NCBI RefSeq assembly: GCF_009687905.1
Contig: NZ_BLBG01000009.1
Span: 24,910-88,909 of the forward strand
Source of the DNA: Lacticaseibacillus zhaodongensis
GTDB lineage: Bacteria > Bacillota > Bacilli > Lactobacillales > Lactobacillaceae
Direction: 5' to 3'
DNA length: 64,000 bases
Shown here: positions 1 to 8,844 of the stretch, one piece after another
Layout of the letters: every line of letters starts with the position of its first letter
Position numbering within the stretch: position 1 is the stretch's first letter
Notes under the pieces: generated by a model
The model's database searches: none
What the model was told of the DNA's origin: nothing
What the model saw: only the letters and a program-made list of their open reading frames with translations
Position numbers and translations under genes: made by a program

Positions 1-476
1 AGAATTGGTGGGTCCATCTTGATGAATCCTTCTTTGTTGAAGAATTCGTAGGTTGCCCGAATCATTTCGTTGCGAATCTGCATGATGGCAAAAGGCCGGC
101 GACTCCGCAGCCACAGGTGGCGGTGGTCAAGTAAGAACTCGATGCCGTGTTCCTTAGGCGTAATTGGGAAGTCTTCGCTTTCCCCTACCGGCTGGATGTC
201 ACTGATTTGGATTTCGTAGCCAAAATGGCTCCGGCTGTCCTCGTGGATGGTCCCAGTAACGATGAAGCTTGCTTCTTGGTGCAGCTCCTTGGCAATCTGG
301 AAGACCTCTTCACTGACCTTATTCTTCAGCACCACGCCCTGGAAGAACGCGGTCCCGTCACGCAACTGCAGGAAAGCAATCTTCCCGCTGCTGCGCTTAT
401 CAGTCAGCCACACGCCGATTTCGACTTCTTCGTCGACGTGCTTGCTTGCATCAATAATGTTAATTCGCTCTGGCAT
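1..476 (-). CDS. asnS: Asparaginyl-tRNA synthetase, 5' part (gene continues beyond the left edge)
   Basis: Class II aminoacyl-tRNA synthetase that charges tRNA-Asn with asparagine in the cytoplasm. Only the first ~158 codons are present. The translation begins [17 protein letters not shown] and shows the N-terminal OB-fold anticodon-binding domain ([32 protein letters not shown]). It then enters the catalytic domain ([29 protein letters not shown]). The ATG at 476 has a GGGAG Shine-Dalgarno a few bases upstream. It follows aspB by 10 bp, so the two are almost certainly co-transcribed, as in the dinG-ypmB-aspB-asnS order known from Bacillus and lactobacilli. AsnS rather than AspS is supported by this context and by a clear, separate AspS at 42.2-44.0 kb. 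Confidence 0.93.
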   Translation of the reverse strand, partial: MPERINIIDASKHVDEEVEIGVWLTDKRSSGKIAFLQLRDGTAFFQGVVLKNKVSEEVFQIAKELHQEASFIVTGTIHEDSRSHFGYEIQISDIQPVGESEDFPITPKEHGIEFLLDHRHLWLRSRRPFAIMQIRNEMIRATYEFFNKEGFIKMDPPI

Positions 477-486
477 ATATATCTCC

Positions 487-1668
487 CTAGTTGCTAGTAT
501 TTACGAAATCGGTAATGCGCTTGGCCGCCTCGACAAGGTCATCCATGCCCTTTGCGTAGCTCAGCCGGACATAATCTGGCATGCCGAATGCGCGCCCAGG
601 AACGAGTGCGACCCCAGTTTCATCGAGCAATGCGGCAACAAAAGTGTCAACCGAGTCGTAGCCCAATGCGTTCACAGCGTCACGGACATTGGCGAAAATG
701 TAGAATGCACCTTGTGGTTTTTCAACGAGCTTGAACCCAGGAATTGCTTTAACCAGTGGGTAGAAGGTGTTCAGGCGCTTCTCAAATGCTTGGCGCATGT
801 CCTCAACGGGCTGCTGGTCGCCAGTGTAGGCCTCAATTGCGGCGTACTGGCTGACCGCAGCGGCATTACCAGTCGCGTGACTGATGATGGTGGATAGCGC
901 GCTGGCGAGCTTCTTCGGCGCCGCTGCGTAGCCGATGCGCCAGCCAGTCATCGCGTAGGACTTGGACACACCACTGACCAGCACGGTGTTCGCACTGATC
1001 TGCGGGTCAAGCTGCAGCATCGAAACGTAATCTGTTCCATTATAAACGAGGTCGCTGTAGATTTCATCCGCAATTATCAAGATTCCCTTCCGAACCGCCC
1101 AGTTGGCGATGAGGGTGAGCTCCTGGCGTGTGTAGACGGTCCCAGATGGGTTCTGAGGACTATTGATGACAATTGCCTTTGTGTTCTTAGTTGCAACGGC
1201 ATCCAAATCGTCGACTGTCACTTTGAAGCCATCGCTGGCAGGGACCTCTTGCGGCACCCCACCGGCAATGCGGACTTGTTCAGTGTAGGAAACCCAACCT
1301 GGTTGCGGCAACAGAACGCCGTCGCCAGGGTCGAGAATCGCGGTAAAGATGGCGTAGAGGGCAAACTTAGCGCCGTTTGTAACCACGATTTGGTCGGGAG
1401 CATAATCATAGCCCTTCTTGGCCTTGATGTCGGCAGCGATGGCTTTGCGCAATTCTGGCAGGCCGCTAGCCGCGGTGTAATAGCTGGTTTTGCCACTGCT
1501 AATGGCAGCGATGGCCGCAGCCGCAATTGGTTCCGGCGTCTTAAAATCAGGCTGACCGACAGACAAATCAATAATATCTGCCCCGGCAGCACGCAGCTGT
1601 GCGCTCTTTTGACTCATGGCTAACGTTGCACTGGGATTGACCCGTGCGAGTTTTTTGGCAATATGCAT
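487..1668 (-). CDS. aspB: Pyridoxal-phosphate aspartate aminotransferase
   Basis: Class I/II PLP-dependent aminotransferase, 393 aa, expected to interconvert aspartate and oxaloacetate with glutamate/2-oxoglutarate. Visible landmarks are the N-terminal [14 protein letters not shown], the substrate/PLP segment [11 protein letters not shown], the aspartate-containing [12 protein letters not shown], and the Schiff-base lysine in [18 protein letters not shown]. The arginine that binds the alpha-carboxylate is in the C-terminal YVRLSYA. I chose the ATG at 1668 because AAGGAGG lies just upstream; an in-frame start 12 codons earlier has no ribosome site. It sits between the ypmB-like gene and asnS, so it can supply aspartate, the precursor of asparagine. 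Substrate specificity is inferred from family and context. Confidence 0.93.
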   Translation of the reverse strand: MHIAKKLARVNPSATLAMSQKSAQLRAAGADIIDLSVGQPDFKTPEPIAAAAIAAISSGKTSYYTAASGLPELRKAIAADIKAKKGYDYAPDQIVVTNGAKFALYAIFTAILDPGDGVLLPQPGWVSYTEQVRIAGGVPQEVPASDGFKVTVDDLDAVATKNTKAIVINSPQNPSGTVYTRQELTLIANWAVRKGILIIADEIYSDLVYNGTDYVSMLQLDPQISANTVLVSGVSKSYAMTGWRIGYAAAPKKLASALSTIISHATGNAAAVSQYAAIEAYTGDQQPVEDMRQAFEKRLNTFYPLVKAIPGFKLVEKPQGAFYIFANVRDAVNALGYDSVDTFVAALLDETGVALVPGRAFGMPDYVRLSYAKGMDDLVEAAKRITDFVNTSN

Positions 1669-1726
1669 ACTCAATTCCTCCTTGCGCTGACGAACTGGTG
1701 CCAAAAGTAGCGCCGTTCTGGCAGCT

Positions 1727-2215
1727 TTATAAGTCGCTAATGACTTTTAACATCTGACCGCTGTGGTAATCGTAAGTTACATAACCGAGTTGGTTCTGCT
1801 TATCAACGTACCCAACGTCCCAGACGAGGCGGTGCTTGTCGAAGCGCAAACCGGCGTTCAGCACCCGCTTTGGACTGAAGCGGCTCCAGACCTTCTGCAG
1901 GATTTGATCACGGGTGGTTCCGCTTTCTTGTAGTACCACATTAACCTTACCAGTCTTCTGGGCAATCACAACATAAACTGGCACATTTTTGCGTTTTCCG
2001 CTGACGGTCAGATAACTCTTATCCCGGGTGTTCCACCAGAAACCGTTGATGTTTGTGACTTGAGCGGATTTGGTAGCAATGTTTTCGGCGTCGGCGCGCA
2101 CCTTGTTGTAAGGATGCATACTTCGGTAAAAAATGCCGATGATGAGAACGAGCACCAGTGCTACGATGCCCACCGCAACTCGCTGTGGCCATTTTTGTTT
2201 ATTTTGCTCGCGCAT
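1727..2215 (-). CDS. YpmB-like membrane-anchored protein (DUF5590/PepSY-like)
   Basis: A 162-aa protein with a short basic N-terminus, one transmembrane segment at about residues 14-32 (GIVALVLVLIIGIFY), and an extracytoplasmic domain of about 125 residues. That domain resembles the YpmB/DUF5590 fold (INGFWWNTRDKSYLTVSG, YVTYDYHSGQ). The biochemical function of this family is unknown. The ATG at 2215 has GAGGAGG seven bases upstream; an in-frame ATG 21 bases earlier has no ribosome site. The start overlaps the end of dinG by 17 bp, and aspB follows, giving the classic dinG-ypmB-aspB-asnS order. That synteny is the main reason for the name. Confidence 0.8.
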   Translation of the reverse strand: MREQNKQKWPQRVAVGIVALVLVLIIGIFYRSMHPYNKVRADAENIATKSAQVTNINGFWWNTRDKSYLTVSGKRKNVPVYVVIAQKTGKVNVVLQESGTTRDQILQKVWSRFSPKRVLNAGLRFDKHRLVWDVGYVDKQNQLGYVTYDYHSGQMLKVISDL

Positions 2216-5024
2216 TTGGGTCCTCCTCTGGTTCATGAATATTATTCAACCACGCTTCGATTAGTGGTGGCATTGCGGATACGGGCAACAAGTCGGTATC
2301 AACGTTTGGCAGGGACTTTTGCATGCTGCGGCCGAACTGGGTCTGCGTGAAGCGGGGATCCAGCACAACGAAGACACCACGGTCGTGTTCGGTCCGGATC
2401 AGCCGGCCAAAAGCCTGGCGGAGCCGCAGCGTTGCCCGCGGTAGGGCTGAGTCGCGGAAGGGGTCGCCCCCCGCTTGCTTCAGGGCCGCAGCCCGGGCCG
2501 AACTCAGCACCCGGTCGGGCACCTCAAATGGCAGCCGGGTCACGATCACCTGCTCCAGCTGCTTCCGCGGGTAATCGATTCCTTCAAAGAAGCTGGCAGC
2601 ACCGAGTAAAACGCCGTTCTCCCCTGCCGCAAAGCGGCGGGCAATTTTGGCTGCCGAACCGGTGACACCTTGCGCCATGATCTCGCGGTTGCCCGCTAAT
2701 GGTGTGTTCGCCAGCCGCGCGTAGACAGCGGCAATCACGTGTAGTGAACTGAACAAGACCAGCGTTTGGTGGTCGTTATCCGCTAGGGTCGCAATGGCGT
2801 CAGTTAGGTAGTCAACGTACTCGTCCGTGATTTGCTGTGGCGGTGTCGGAGCATCGCTGGCGATCATGATGCGGGCAAGCTGGCGGTACTTGAACGGGCT
2901 CCGCAAGCGTAGGGCATTTTGCTCTGGTACTTTGCCGTAGCCAAGCTGGCCGGCTAGATAATCAGCCTTCTTGCGCACGGTCAGGGTTGCCCCAGTGAAT
3001 ACTGGGGCCGTGAAGTGCTGCAGTAGCTGCTGAATCTGCACCCGGGCGTCCACCGCTTGCCAGCTAAGGACAACGCTAGAAATGTCCTTGGCGTGGCGCA
3101 TCTGCACGCTCGCCAGCAGCAAGCGTGCATCGCGGAGCTCAGGACTGCCTTCTAGGACCAGCTGAGTGGCCGGCAAGCAGGCGCGCAGCCCCGCGGCGAT
3201 TTCGTCAAGCTGCTGGAATGAGCGCACATCTGTCGGCACAAAGCGCTGCTCGTGCTGCAGATAATCACTCCGCACAATGTCAGCGAAGTTCAGCAGGCTC
3301 TGCACCTTCCGCACGCACTCTGCGAGCGGGTCGTGCAGGTTCGTAAGCAAAATATTCAGCTCATCTGTTGTCAGCACGTGTTCCTGCAGTCCGTGGCCGC
3401 TAACTGTTCCGAGTTCCAAGTAGTTTTTCTGCAGTCCGGACTGCATGCTCTCGACTAGGGCAAGGCCCCGGGTCGCGGCATTTTCGGCGGTACTCAGTTG
3501 GTACTGCATCAACTGGTCATCTGCATAAATCGTGCCCAAGCTGGCACCCTCCTGTTTCCGCAGCAAGCTCGCCGCGCGCTGCAGCCCCCGGCGCATGCGC
3601 GTGAGGTCCAGCTTGAGGGTGAAGCCGGCGCTGGCGTTATCCGGAAAGTGCTGGGCCTCATCCACGACTAGGTATGGCCGGCCGCTAAACAGCTGGTCGT
3701 CGCGGTGCCGCACGAGGTAAGCGTGGTTGGTGACGATAAAGGCCGCCCCTTCCGCGCGTTTTTGCAGCCGGTGGTAGAAATCAAGTTCATAAAACGGATT
3801 GCTCTTTTGCGTGCCGGAATCACCGGTGTGGCGAATCTGGGCGAGAAGCGGTGCCTGCTTGGAACTCAAGTTGAGTTCATCCAGATCGCCGCTAGTAGTT
3901 TGGCAGAGCCAGACGATGATGCGCAGCTGCAGCATTTTGTCGGCCTTGTTCAGTTGGCCCGCCTGCAGGGTGGTTGCGAACTTATTTAAATCAATGAAGT
4001 GGCGCGGGCTCTTCAGTACCACCGTCTGTGGCCGCCCACCGATCAGTTCTGCCAGTTGTGGCAAGCTGTCGTCCACCAGTTGGTCCTGCAGAACGGTCGT
4101 CGAAGTGGCAACGACCAGCTTCTGCTTGGCACTAGCGAGATATGCATAGGGCAGCAGGTAGGCCAGTGATTTGCCCAGCCCGGTGCCCGCCTCGATGAAG
4201 AGTGGCTGCCGGTCGCCCTGTGCGTTCGTGTAGATCAGATCCATCATTTTGGCCTGGGCAAAACGGAAGCGCAGGCCGCCCCGCTTGAGCATTTTGCGCT
4301 TTGCGGGCGCCGCTTCGGGAAACTTACCCGGCATCGGCCGCTCCGCACGCGCCTGTTCCGGCGTCCGCACCACTAGGTCACGCTCGCGAATGTAGTGGCC
4401 CTGCAAGCGCGGTGCGCTGCTAGCGAGGCGTTTGAGCAGAACGTCGGTGTCCCGAATTAGGAAGCCGCTGTGCTCCGCGATGAGGCGTTGGGTTGGCCCG
4501 GGTAGTTTCTGGAATTCCGCTTGGAGGTACATGAACAGTTTGGCCGTGCTGATGGCGTCACTATCGGCGCGGTGCGGGTTGTCGTGCTTGATATCCAACT
4601 TGCGGGTCAGGTCAACCAGGCGGTAACTCTGCTCGGTCGGCATGACAATTTGCGCGAGTTGCACCGTATCGACCGCCTTATTGCTCAGCGCGGGCAGGCC
4701 GCACTGCTGCATTTCGGTGCTCAAAAACGGCAAGTCAAAATTAACGTTGTGGGCGACAATCACCTTGCCTTCCAGAATCTGCGCGAGTGTTGGCGCCACT
4801 TCTTCAAAATATGGCGCTGCCACAAGCATGCGGGGGCTGATCCCGGTCAGCTGCTGGATGGCACTCGGAATGTTTGTGTCCGGGTTGATCATTTGGGAGA
4901 AAGTCTGGATGATCTCGCCCCGTTTGATCAAGGCACAGCCGAACTGGATGATTCGGTCCCCACTACTGGCATCAGGGCCAGTAGTCTCCAAATCAATCAC
5001 CGCGTACACGGTGTCTGTATTCAT
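2199..5024 (-). CDS. dinG: DinG-family helicase fused to a DnaQ-like exonuclease
   Basis: About 941 aa. The N-terminus is a DEDDh 3'-5' exonuclease domain: AVIDLETTGPDASSGDRI (DxE motif), VAHNVNFDLPFL, and HRADSDAIS (H and D of ExoIII). The rest is an XPD/DinG-type superfamily 2 helicase: Walker A EAGTGLGKS near residue 280, a DEAQH Walker B, and C-terminal LRQAFGRLIRTEHDRG. The four iron-sulfur cysteines of E. coli DinG are not evident, as is usual for the Firmicute exonuclease-fused form. A role in resolving or degrading nucleic-acid structures during repair is inferred. The ATG at 5024 starts directly before the exonuclease domain; an upstream in-frame ATG at 5063 is possible, but neither start has a strong ribosome site. 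Confidence 0.92.
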   Translation of the reverse strand: MNTDTVYAVIDLETTGPDASSGDRIIQFGCALIKRGEIIQTFSQMINPDTNIPSAIQQLTGISPRMLVAAPYFEEVAPTLAQILEGKVIVAHNVNFDLPFLSTEMQQCGLPALSNKAVDTVQLAQIVMPTEQSYRLVDLTRKLDIKHDNPHRADSDAISTAKLFMYLQAEFQKLPGPTQRLIAEHSGFLIRDTDVLLKRLASSAPRLQGHYIRERDLVVRTPEQARAERPMPGKFPEAAPAKRKMLKRGGLRFRFAQAKMMDLIYTNAQGDRQPLFIEAGTGLGKSLAYLLPYAYLASAKQKLVVATSTTVLQDQLVDDSLPQLAELIGGRPQTVVLKSPRHFIDLNKFATTLQAGQLNKADKMLQLRIIVWLCQTTSGDLDELNLSSKQAPLLAQIRHTGDSGTQKSNPFYELDFYHRLQKRAEGAAFIVTNHAYLVRHRDDQLFSGRPYLVVDEAQHFPDNASAGFTLKLDLTRMRRGLQRAASLLRKQEGASLGTIYADDQLMQYQLSTAENAATRGLALVESMQSGLQKNYLELGTVSGHGLQEHVLTTDELNILLTNLHDPLAECVRKVQSLLNFADIVRSDYLQHEQRFVPTDVRSFQQLDEIAAGLRACLPATQLVLEGSPELRDARLLLASVQMRHAKDISSVVLSWQAVDARVQIQQLLQHFTAPVFTGATLTVRKKADYLAGQLGYGKVPEQNALRLRSPFKYRQLARIMIASDAPTPPQQITDEYVDYLTDAIATLADNDHQTLVLFSSLHVIAAVYARLANTPLAGNREIMAQGVTGSAAKIARRFAAGENGVLLGAASFFEGIDYPRKQLEQVIVTRLPFEVPDRVLSSARAAALKQAGGDPFRDSALPRATLRLRQAFGRLIRTEHDRGVFVVLDPRFTQTQFGRSMQKSLPNVDTDLLPVSAMPPLIEAWLNNIHEPEEDPNARAK

Positions 5025-5081
5025 AAAATCAATCACCAATCTATTGCTATTTTTATGGGGCATAATTATCAGCTTACAAAA

Positions 5082-8000
5082 TCACTTTTTATCATACGCC
5101 CCTGGCTGCGCTAGTGCCACCGTCTCGCCCGTATCTAAGAGCACGAGGTAGCTGGCAGTCACCGGCCGGCCCGCCATCTGCGCCAGCGCCTGGGCGTAGA
5201 GCCGCAACTGGCCATCGTAACGGGCCATGATGGTTTGGCTACCGCCCTTACCGACGTGATCGGTCTTGTAATCAAACAGGATTAGTTCATCAGGCTTGTC
5301 GAGGTAGCCGTCCATGATCCCGTGGACGAGAACGGACTCCTCGTCCCCTTGCATCTGGGTGAATAGTTTCGCTGCTGGCAGCAACATCGAGAATGGTACT
5401 TCCCGCCGCACCGCCTGCGGACTGGCGAGCAGCTTTTGCCCCAGCTCGCTGCTGAAGAAGCGCAGGATGTGCTCCCGGTTGATGTGCGCCGCTACCTCCG
5501 GAGTAATGAGTTTGCGCGCGGTCAAGGTGCTGATCGTTGCGTCCAGAGCTGCGGCGTCAATCGTTGTGGTTAAATCAAGGGTTTGTAGTAGCAGGTGGGT
5601 CGCCGTCCCGACGGCCGCCCCACTAGCTTTGGTTTCCGCCTGACTAATAAATTGCGGGCTGGCCAGGTCGTCACTGAAGCGGTGCGCCAGCTGGCTGCTC
5701 TGCGGTTGGGCGTTCAGTTCTTCAATGCTTGGGTCCGCGAAGGCATCCTTGATTTCGGAAACGGACTGGAAACCAGTCGTTTCACTGGCCGCAGTGTATG
5801 GATATTGGTAACTGAGCCACTGGTCTAGATCAACGTCAAGGGCCGGTTGCTGCGGCGCTGCTGCGAGCTTAGCACTGCCACTGGTTGCAACGGCGTTCGT
5901 GAAGGTGATTCTGAACTTGGTCGGGTCGTTGATCAGTGCCGGCAGGCCAGTCCCCTCGTTGCCGGGGAACAGTGGGTGCCGCACTAGGCTCGCCCCAATG
6001 AAGTCGAGTTCACTGCCCGCACCTAAACGTTTACCAATGCTGAACTGCAAGTCGCTACCGCTGGCCAATTCCTGCCACTTGGCCACAGTGGTCTCTTCAC
6101 TCTTCGCGGCGCCAACGATGAAGAGTTGCTGTTCGGCGCGCGTCAGCGCTACGTAGAGGACCCGCAGACTCTCGGCTTGTTCGCGGCGGTTCTGTTCGCC
6201 CTTGGCCAAAATGTATTGCGGCAGCGGAACGTTGACCCGATTTTGCTGGTCGAACCATTGCAAGCCGATACCCTGTTGGGAGAGGACAGCCGTGCCGTCG
6301 CCCTGGTGACTGGAATGCAGTGACCGGCTGGTGTTCATCAGGAAGACCACAGGAAATTCGAGCCCCTTGCTGCCGTGAATGGTCATTAAGTGCACGGCAT
6401 CCGTCTCGGCGTCGATGGCGACCGGGTTGGCGAGGTCTTTGTCGCGCTCTTGCATCAATTCAATGAAGTGGACGAAGGCAAACAGCCCCTTGAAGCCGCC
6501 CTCTTCATAAGAGTGGGCGCGTTCATAGAGGGCGTGCAGGTTGGCTTGGCGCTGCCGGCCGCCCGGCATCCCCCCAACGAAATCGAGGTAACCGGTCCGT
6601 TCGTAAACGGCCCAAATCAGGTCGACAAGCCGGTTTTCGCGGGCCAGCGTCCGGAAGTCAGCCAGTTCATCGAGGAAGGCTTGGACCTTGGCGTGGGTGC
6701 GCGCCGCCAGTGCGGTCGCAGTCGCCGAATCATAAGCCGCCATGAAGCTCATCAGTGCGTCGTAATACCGCGCGCCCTTATTGGCCAGCCGCAGCAGGGC
6801 CAGTTCGTCGGCGGTCAGGCCGACCATTGGTGAGCGCAGTACCGCCACGAGGGGGATGTCCTGTTGCGGATTGTCGATCACCCGCAGCATCGCCAGCATC
6901 ACCTGCAGCTCAGTGGTTTTGAAATAGTTCTGGGCGTCGCTGACAACGACCGGAATCCCCGCGTCGGCAAAAATTTCCTGGATGAGCAGGTTTTGACTAC
7001 GGGTCGGCACGAGCAGTGTGATGTCCTGATACTTGATTTTGCGCATTGTACCACTCTTGCGGTCGAAAATACTGGGGTCAGGCTCGGCCAGTAGCTGCTG
7101 GATGCGTTTGGCGACCAGCTGCACTTGCCCCTGGTCCTTGTCGAGTTCGTTTGTGGCGTCGCTCTCCGCATCGGGTGTGTAAATAAGGAGCTCGGTGGCC
7201 TTGCCCGCCTCACTTTCTGGATAGTAGGCGGCTTTAAACTGGAGTTCTTCGCCACCGGTGTAATTAACCGCACCAAGTCGCTGATCCATCACCTGCTTGA
7301 AAATCAGGTTGGTGAAGTCAATGATGCCCTGTTCCGAGCGAAAGTTGGCGGCCAGGCTGATGTGTTCGCCCTGCCGCTTGAAGGCACTGGGGTCTGCCGT
7401 GCTGTCCGGATAAGTATCGTACTTGTTCATGAATAGTTGCGGCTCAGCGAGGCGGAAACCATAGATACTCTGCTTGACGTCCCCCACCATGAAGCGGTTG
7501 CCGGGGTTTGTGCGCGAAACTGCGTCCAGCAAGGCTTCTTGAAGCGGATTAATGTCCTGGTATTCATCGACCAGCACCTCCGCAAAACTTTCCTTGTAAA
7601 AGCTGCCGACGCTGGCGCTCCCGTCCTTTCCAGGGGCAAGCAAAATGGCGAGGGCCAGCTGTTCGACGTCGGCAAAATCCATGACGTGCCGGCGCTGCTT
7701 TTCCTGCCAGTATGCGTCCTTGAACTGCTTTGCAACCTTACTCAGCTCCGTGGCAAGGGCCGCGGCGTGCTGGTTGGTCTGCTGCAATTCGTCCGCACTC
7801 AGCTGCAGGACTGCTACGACTTGCTTGTCCAACAAGTCCTTAGCCTGTTTGCGGAGCTCATTGGCCTGCTGATGTTTTTCCTTCAGGACCGGATCATCTT
7901 TGTAAATTTTGCCGGAAACCGCCGGCCACTTGGGCCAACTAACGCTGCTTGCGGCCTGCTGCAAGGCAGCATAATCGCCGCCAAGCAGGTCCTGCACATC

Positions 8001-8816
8001 CTGAATGCCGCGCAGTGTCGTCTGGATGCTTGGTAGGGAGCCATTGTCCGGCGCCACCGCCATTTCGTCAGCAACCAAATTCGCGGCCTGCTTGAGTAGT
8101 GCGATGATTTCGCTAGTGAAGGGCTGGAGGGCGGTTTGCAGCTGCTTGGCAAAGGGACTGTCCGCGTTCAGGTCCGCGGTGTATGCGGCCGGCAATTTGG
8201 CAATCCAGCCGTCCGGATCGGTCGTGGTTTCCGCATACTGATAAACACGGAAAATCAGGTCTCCCAACCCTTCGTCATGCCACGAACTGCTGAAATTCTG
8301 GGTGAGGTTGGCAAAAGCCTCCCCGTCGCTGGTGTACAGTTCTTCGCGCAGATTGTCCCAAACGGACTCCTGAATCATGAGGCTTTCCGTTTGGTCCGCC
8401 AGAACGCGGAAGCCGGGGTCTAAGTCGACAACGTAGTAGTACTGCTGGACGATCTGCAGGGCGAAGGCGTCGAGGGTGCTGATGGGCGCACTGTCGACCA
8501 GACCAATCTGGCCGGTGAGGTGCCGCCGGGCGTCTCCAGCCATTTCCTGGCGGTGGGCGGTCAGGTACTCCTTCAGACTTTTACCGATCCGCTCCTTCAT
8601 CTCCGCGGCGGCCGCATTGGTAAAGGTCACGACGAGCAGGTGGCTAATGTCGCCGCCAGCGAGGACCTGCCGCAGGATCCGGTTGACCAACACGGTGGTT
8701 TTACCCGAACCAGCTGAGGCGGAAACGAGCACGTTGTGACCGCTCCCCGCCTGCCCGGCTTGGGGGGCGCCATGTGTTGCGGCCATTTCTTGTTCATCAG
8801 TGAATTTTTGCGCCAT
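5082..8816 (-). CDS. addA: ATP-dependent helicase/nuclease subunit A (AddA/RexA)
   Basis: 1244-aa UvrD/Rep-type superfamily 1 helicase with a C-terminal RecB-family nuclease domain. It is the motor subunit of the AddAB (RexAB) complex, which processes double-strand breaks for RecA. Motifs in order: SASAGSGKTTVLVNRIL (Walker A, about residue 35), LLVVTFTNAAAAEMKERI, LVDEYQDINPLQ (DEYQD Walker B), GDVKQSIYGFRLAEP, LMTIHGSKGLEFPVVFL, RVLYVALTRAEQQL, and nuclease motif LILFDYKTDH near residue 1190. The length is normal. The ATG at 8816 has GGAGGAAAACA upstream; longer in-frame starts run into addB. It begins 28 bp after addB, as expected for a two-gene operon. Confidence 0.97.
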   Translation of the reverse strand: MAQKFTDEQEMAATHGAPQAGQAGSGHNVLVSASAGSGKTTVLVNRILRQVLAGGDISHLLVVTFTNAAAAEMKERIGKSLKEYLTAHRQEMAGDARRHLTGQIGLVDSAPISTLDAFALQIVQQYYYVVDLDPGFRVLADQTESLMIQESVWDNLREELYTSDGEAFANLTQNFSSSWHDEGLGDLIFRVYQYAETTTDPDGWIAKLPAAYTADLNADSPFAKQLQTALQPFTSEIIALLKQAANLVADEMAVAPDNGSLPSIQTTLRGIQDVQDLLGGDYAALQQAASSVSWPKWPAVSGKIYKDDPVLKEKHQQANELRKQAKDLLDKQVVAVLQLSADELQQTNQHAAALATELSKVAKQFKDAYWQEKQRRHVMDFADVEQLALAILLAPGKDGSASVGSFYKESFAEVLVDEYQDINPLQEALLDAVSRTNPGNRFMVGDVKQSIYGFRLAEPQLFMNKYDTYPDSTADPSAFKRQGEHISLAANFRSEQGIIDFTNLIFKQVMDQRLGAVNYTGGEELQFKAAYYPESEAGKATELLIYTPDAESDATNELDKDQGQVQLVAKRIQQLLAEPDPSIFDRKSGTMRKIKYQDITLLVPTRSQNLLIQEIFADAGIPVVVSDAQNYFKTTELQVMLAMLRVIDNPQQDIPLVAVLRSPMVGLTADELALLRLANKGARYYDALMSFMAAYDSATATALAARTHAKVQAFLDELADFRTLARENRLVDLIWAVYERTGYLDFVGGMPGGRQRQANLHALYERAHSYEEGGFKGLFAFVHFIELMQERDKDLANPVAIDAETDAVHLMTIHGSKGLEFPVVFLMNTSRSLHSSHQGDGTAVLSQQGIGLQWFDQQNRVNVPLPQYILAKGEQNRREQAESLRVLYVALTRAEQQLFIVGAAKSEETTVAKWQELASGSDLQFSIGKRLGAGSELDFIGASLVRHPLFPGNEGTGLPALINDPTKFRITFTNAVATSGSAKLAAAPQQPALDVDLDQWLSYQYPYTAASETTGFQSVSEIKDAFADPSIEELNAQPQSSQLAHRFSDDLASPQFISQAETKASGAAVGTATHLLLQTLDLTTTIDAAALDATISTLTARKLITPEVAAHINREHILRFFSSELGQKLLASPQAVRREVPFSMLLPAAKLFTQMQGDEESVLVHGIMDGYLDKPDELILFDYKTDHVGKGGSQTIMARYDGQLRLYAQALAQMAGRPVTASYLVLLDTGETVALAQPGAYDKK

Positions 8817-8844
8817 TGTTTTCCTCCATTTTGCTCTGCCCGCC

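Noticed and set aside
247..897. Long plus-strand frames opposite asnS, aspB, addAB, glyS, carB and relA
   Set aside because: They are antisense shadows of strongly conserved proteins, lack ribosome sites, and result from the GC-rich third codon positions.
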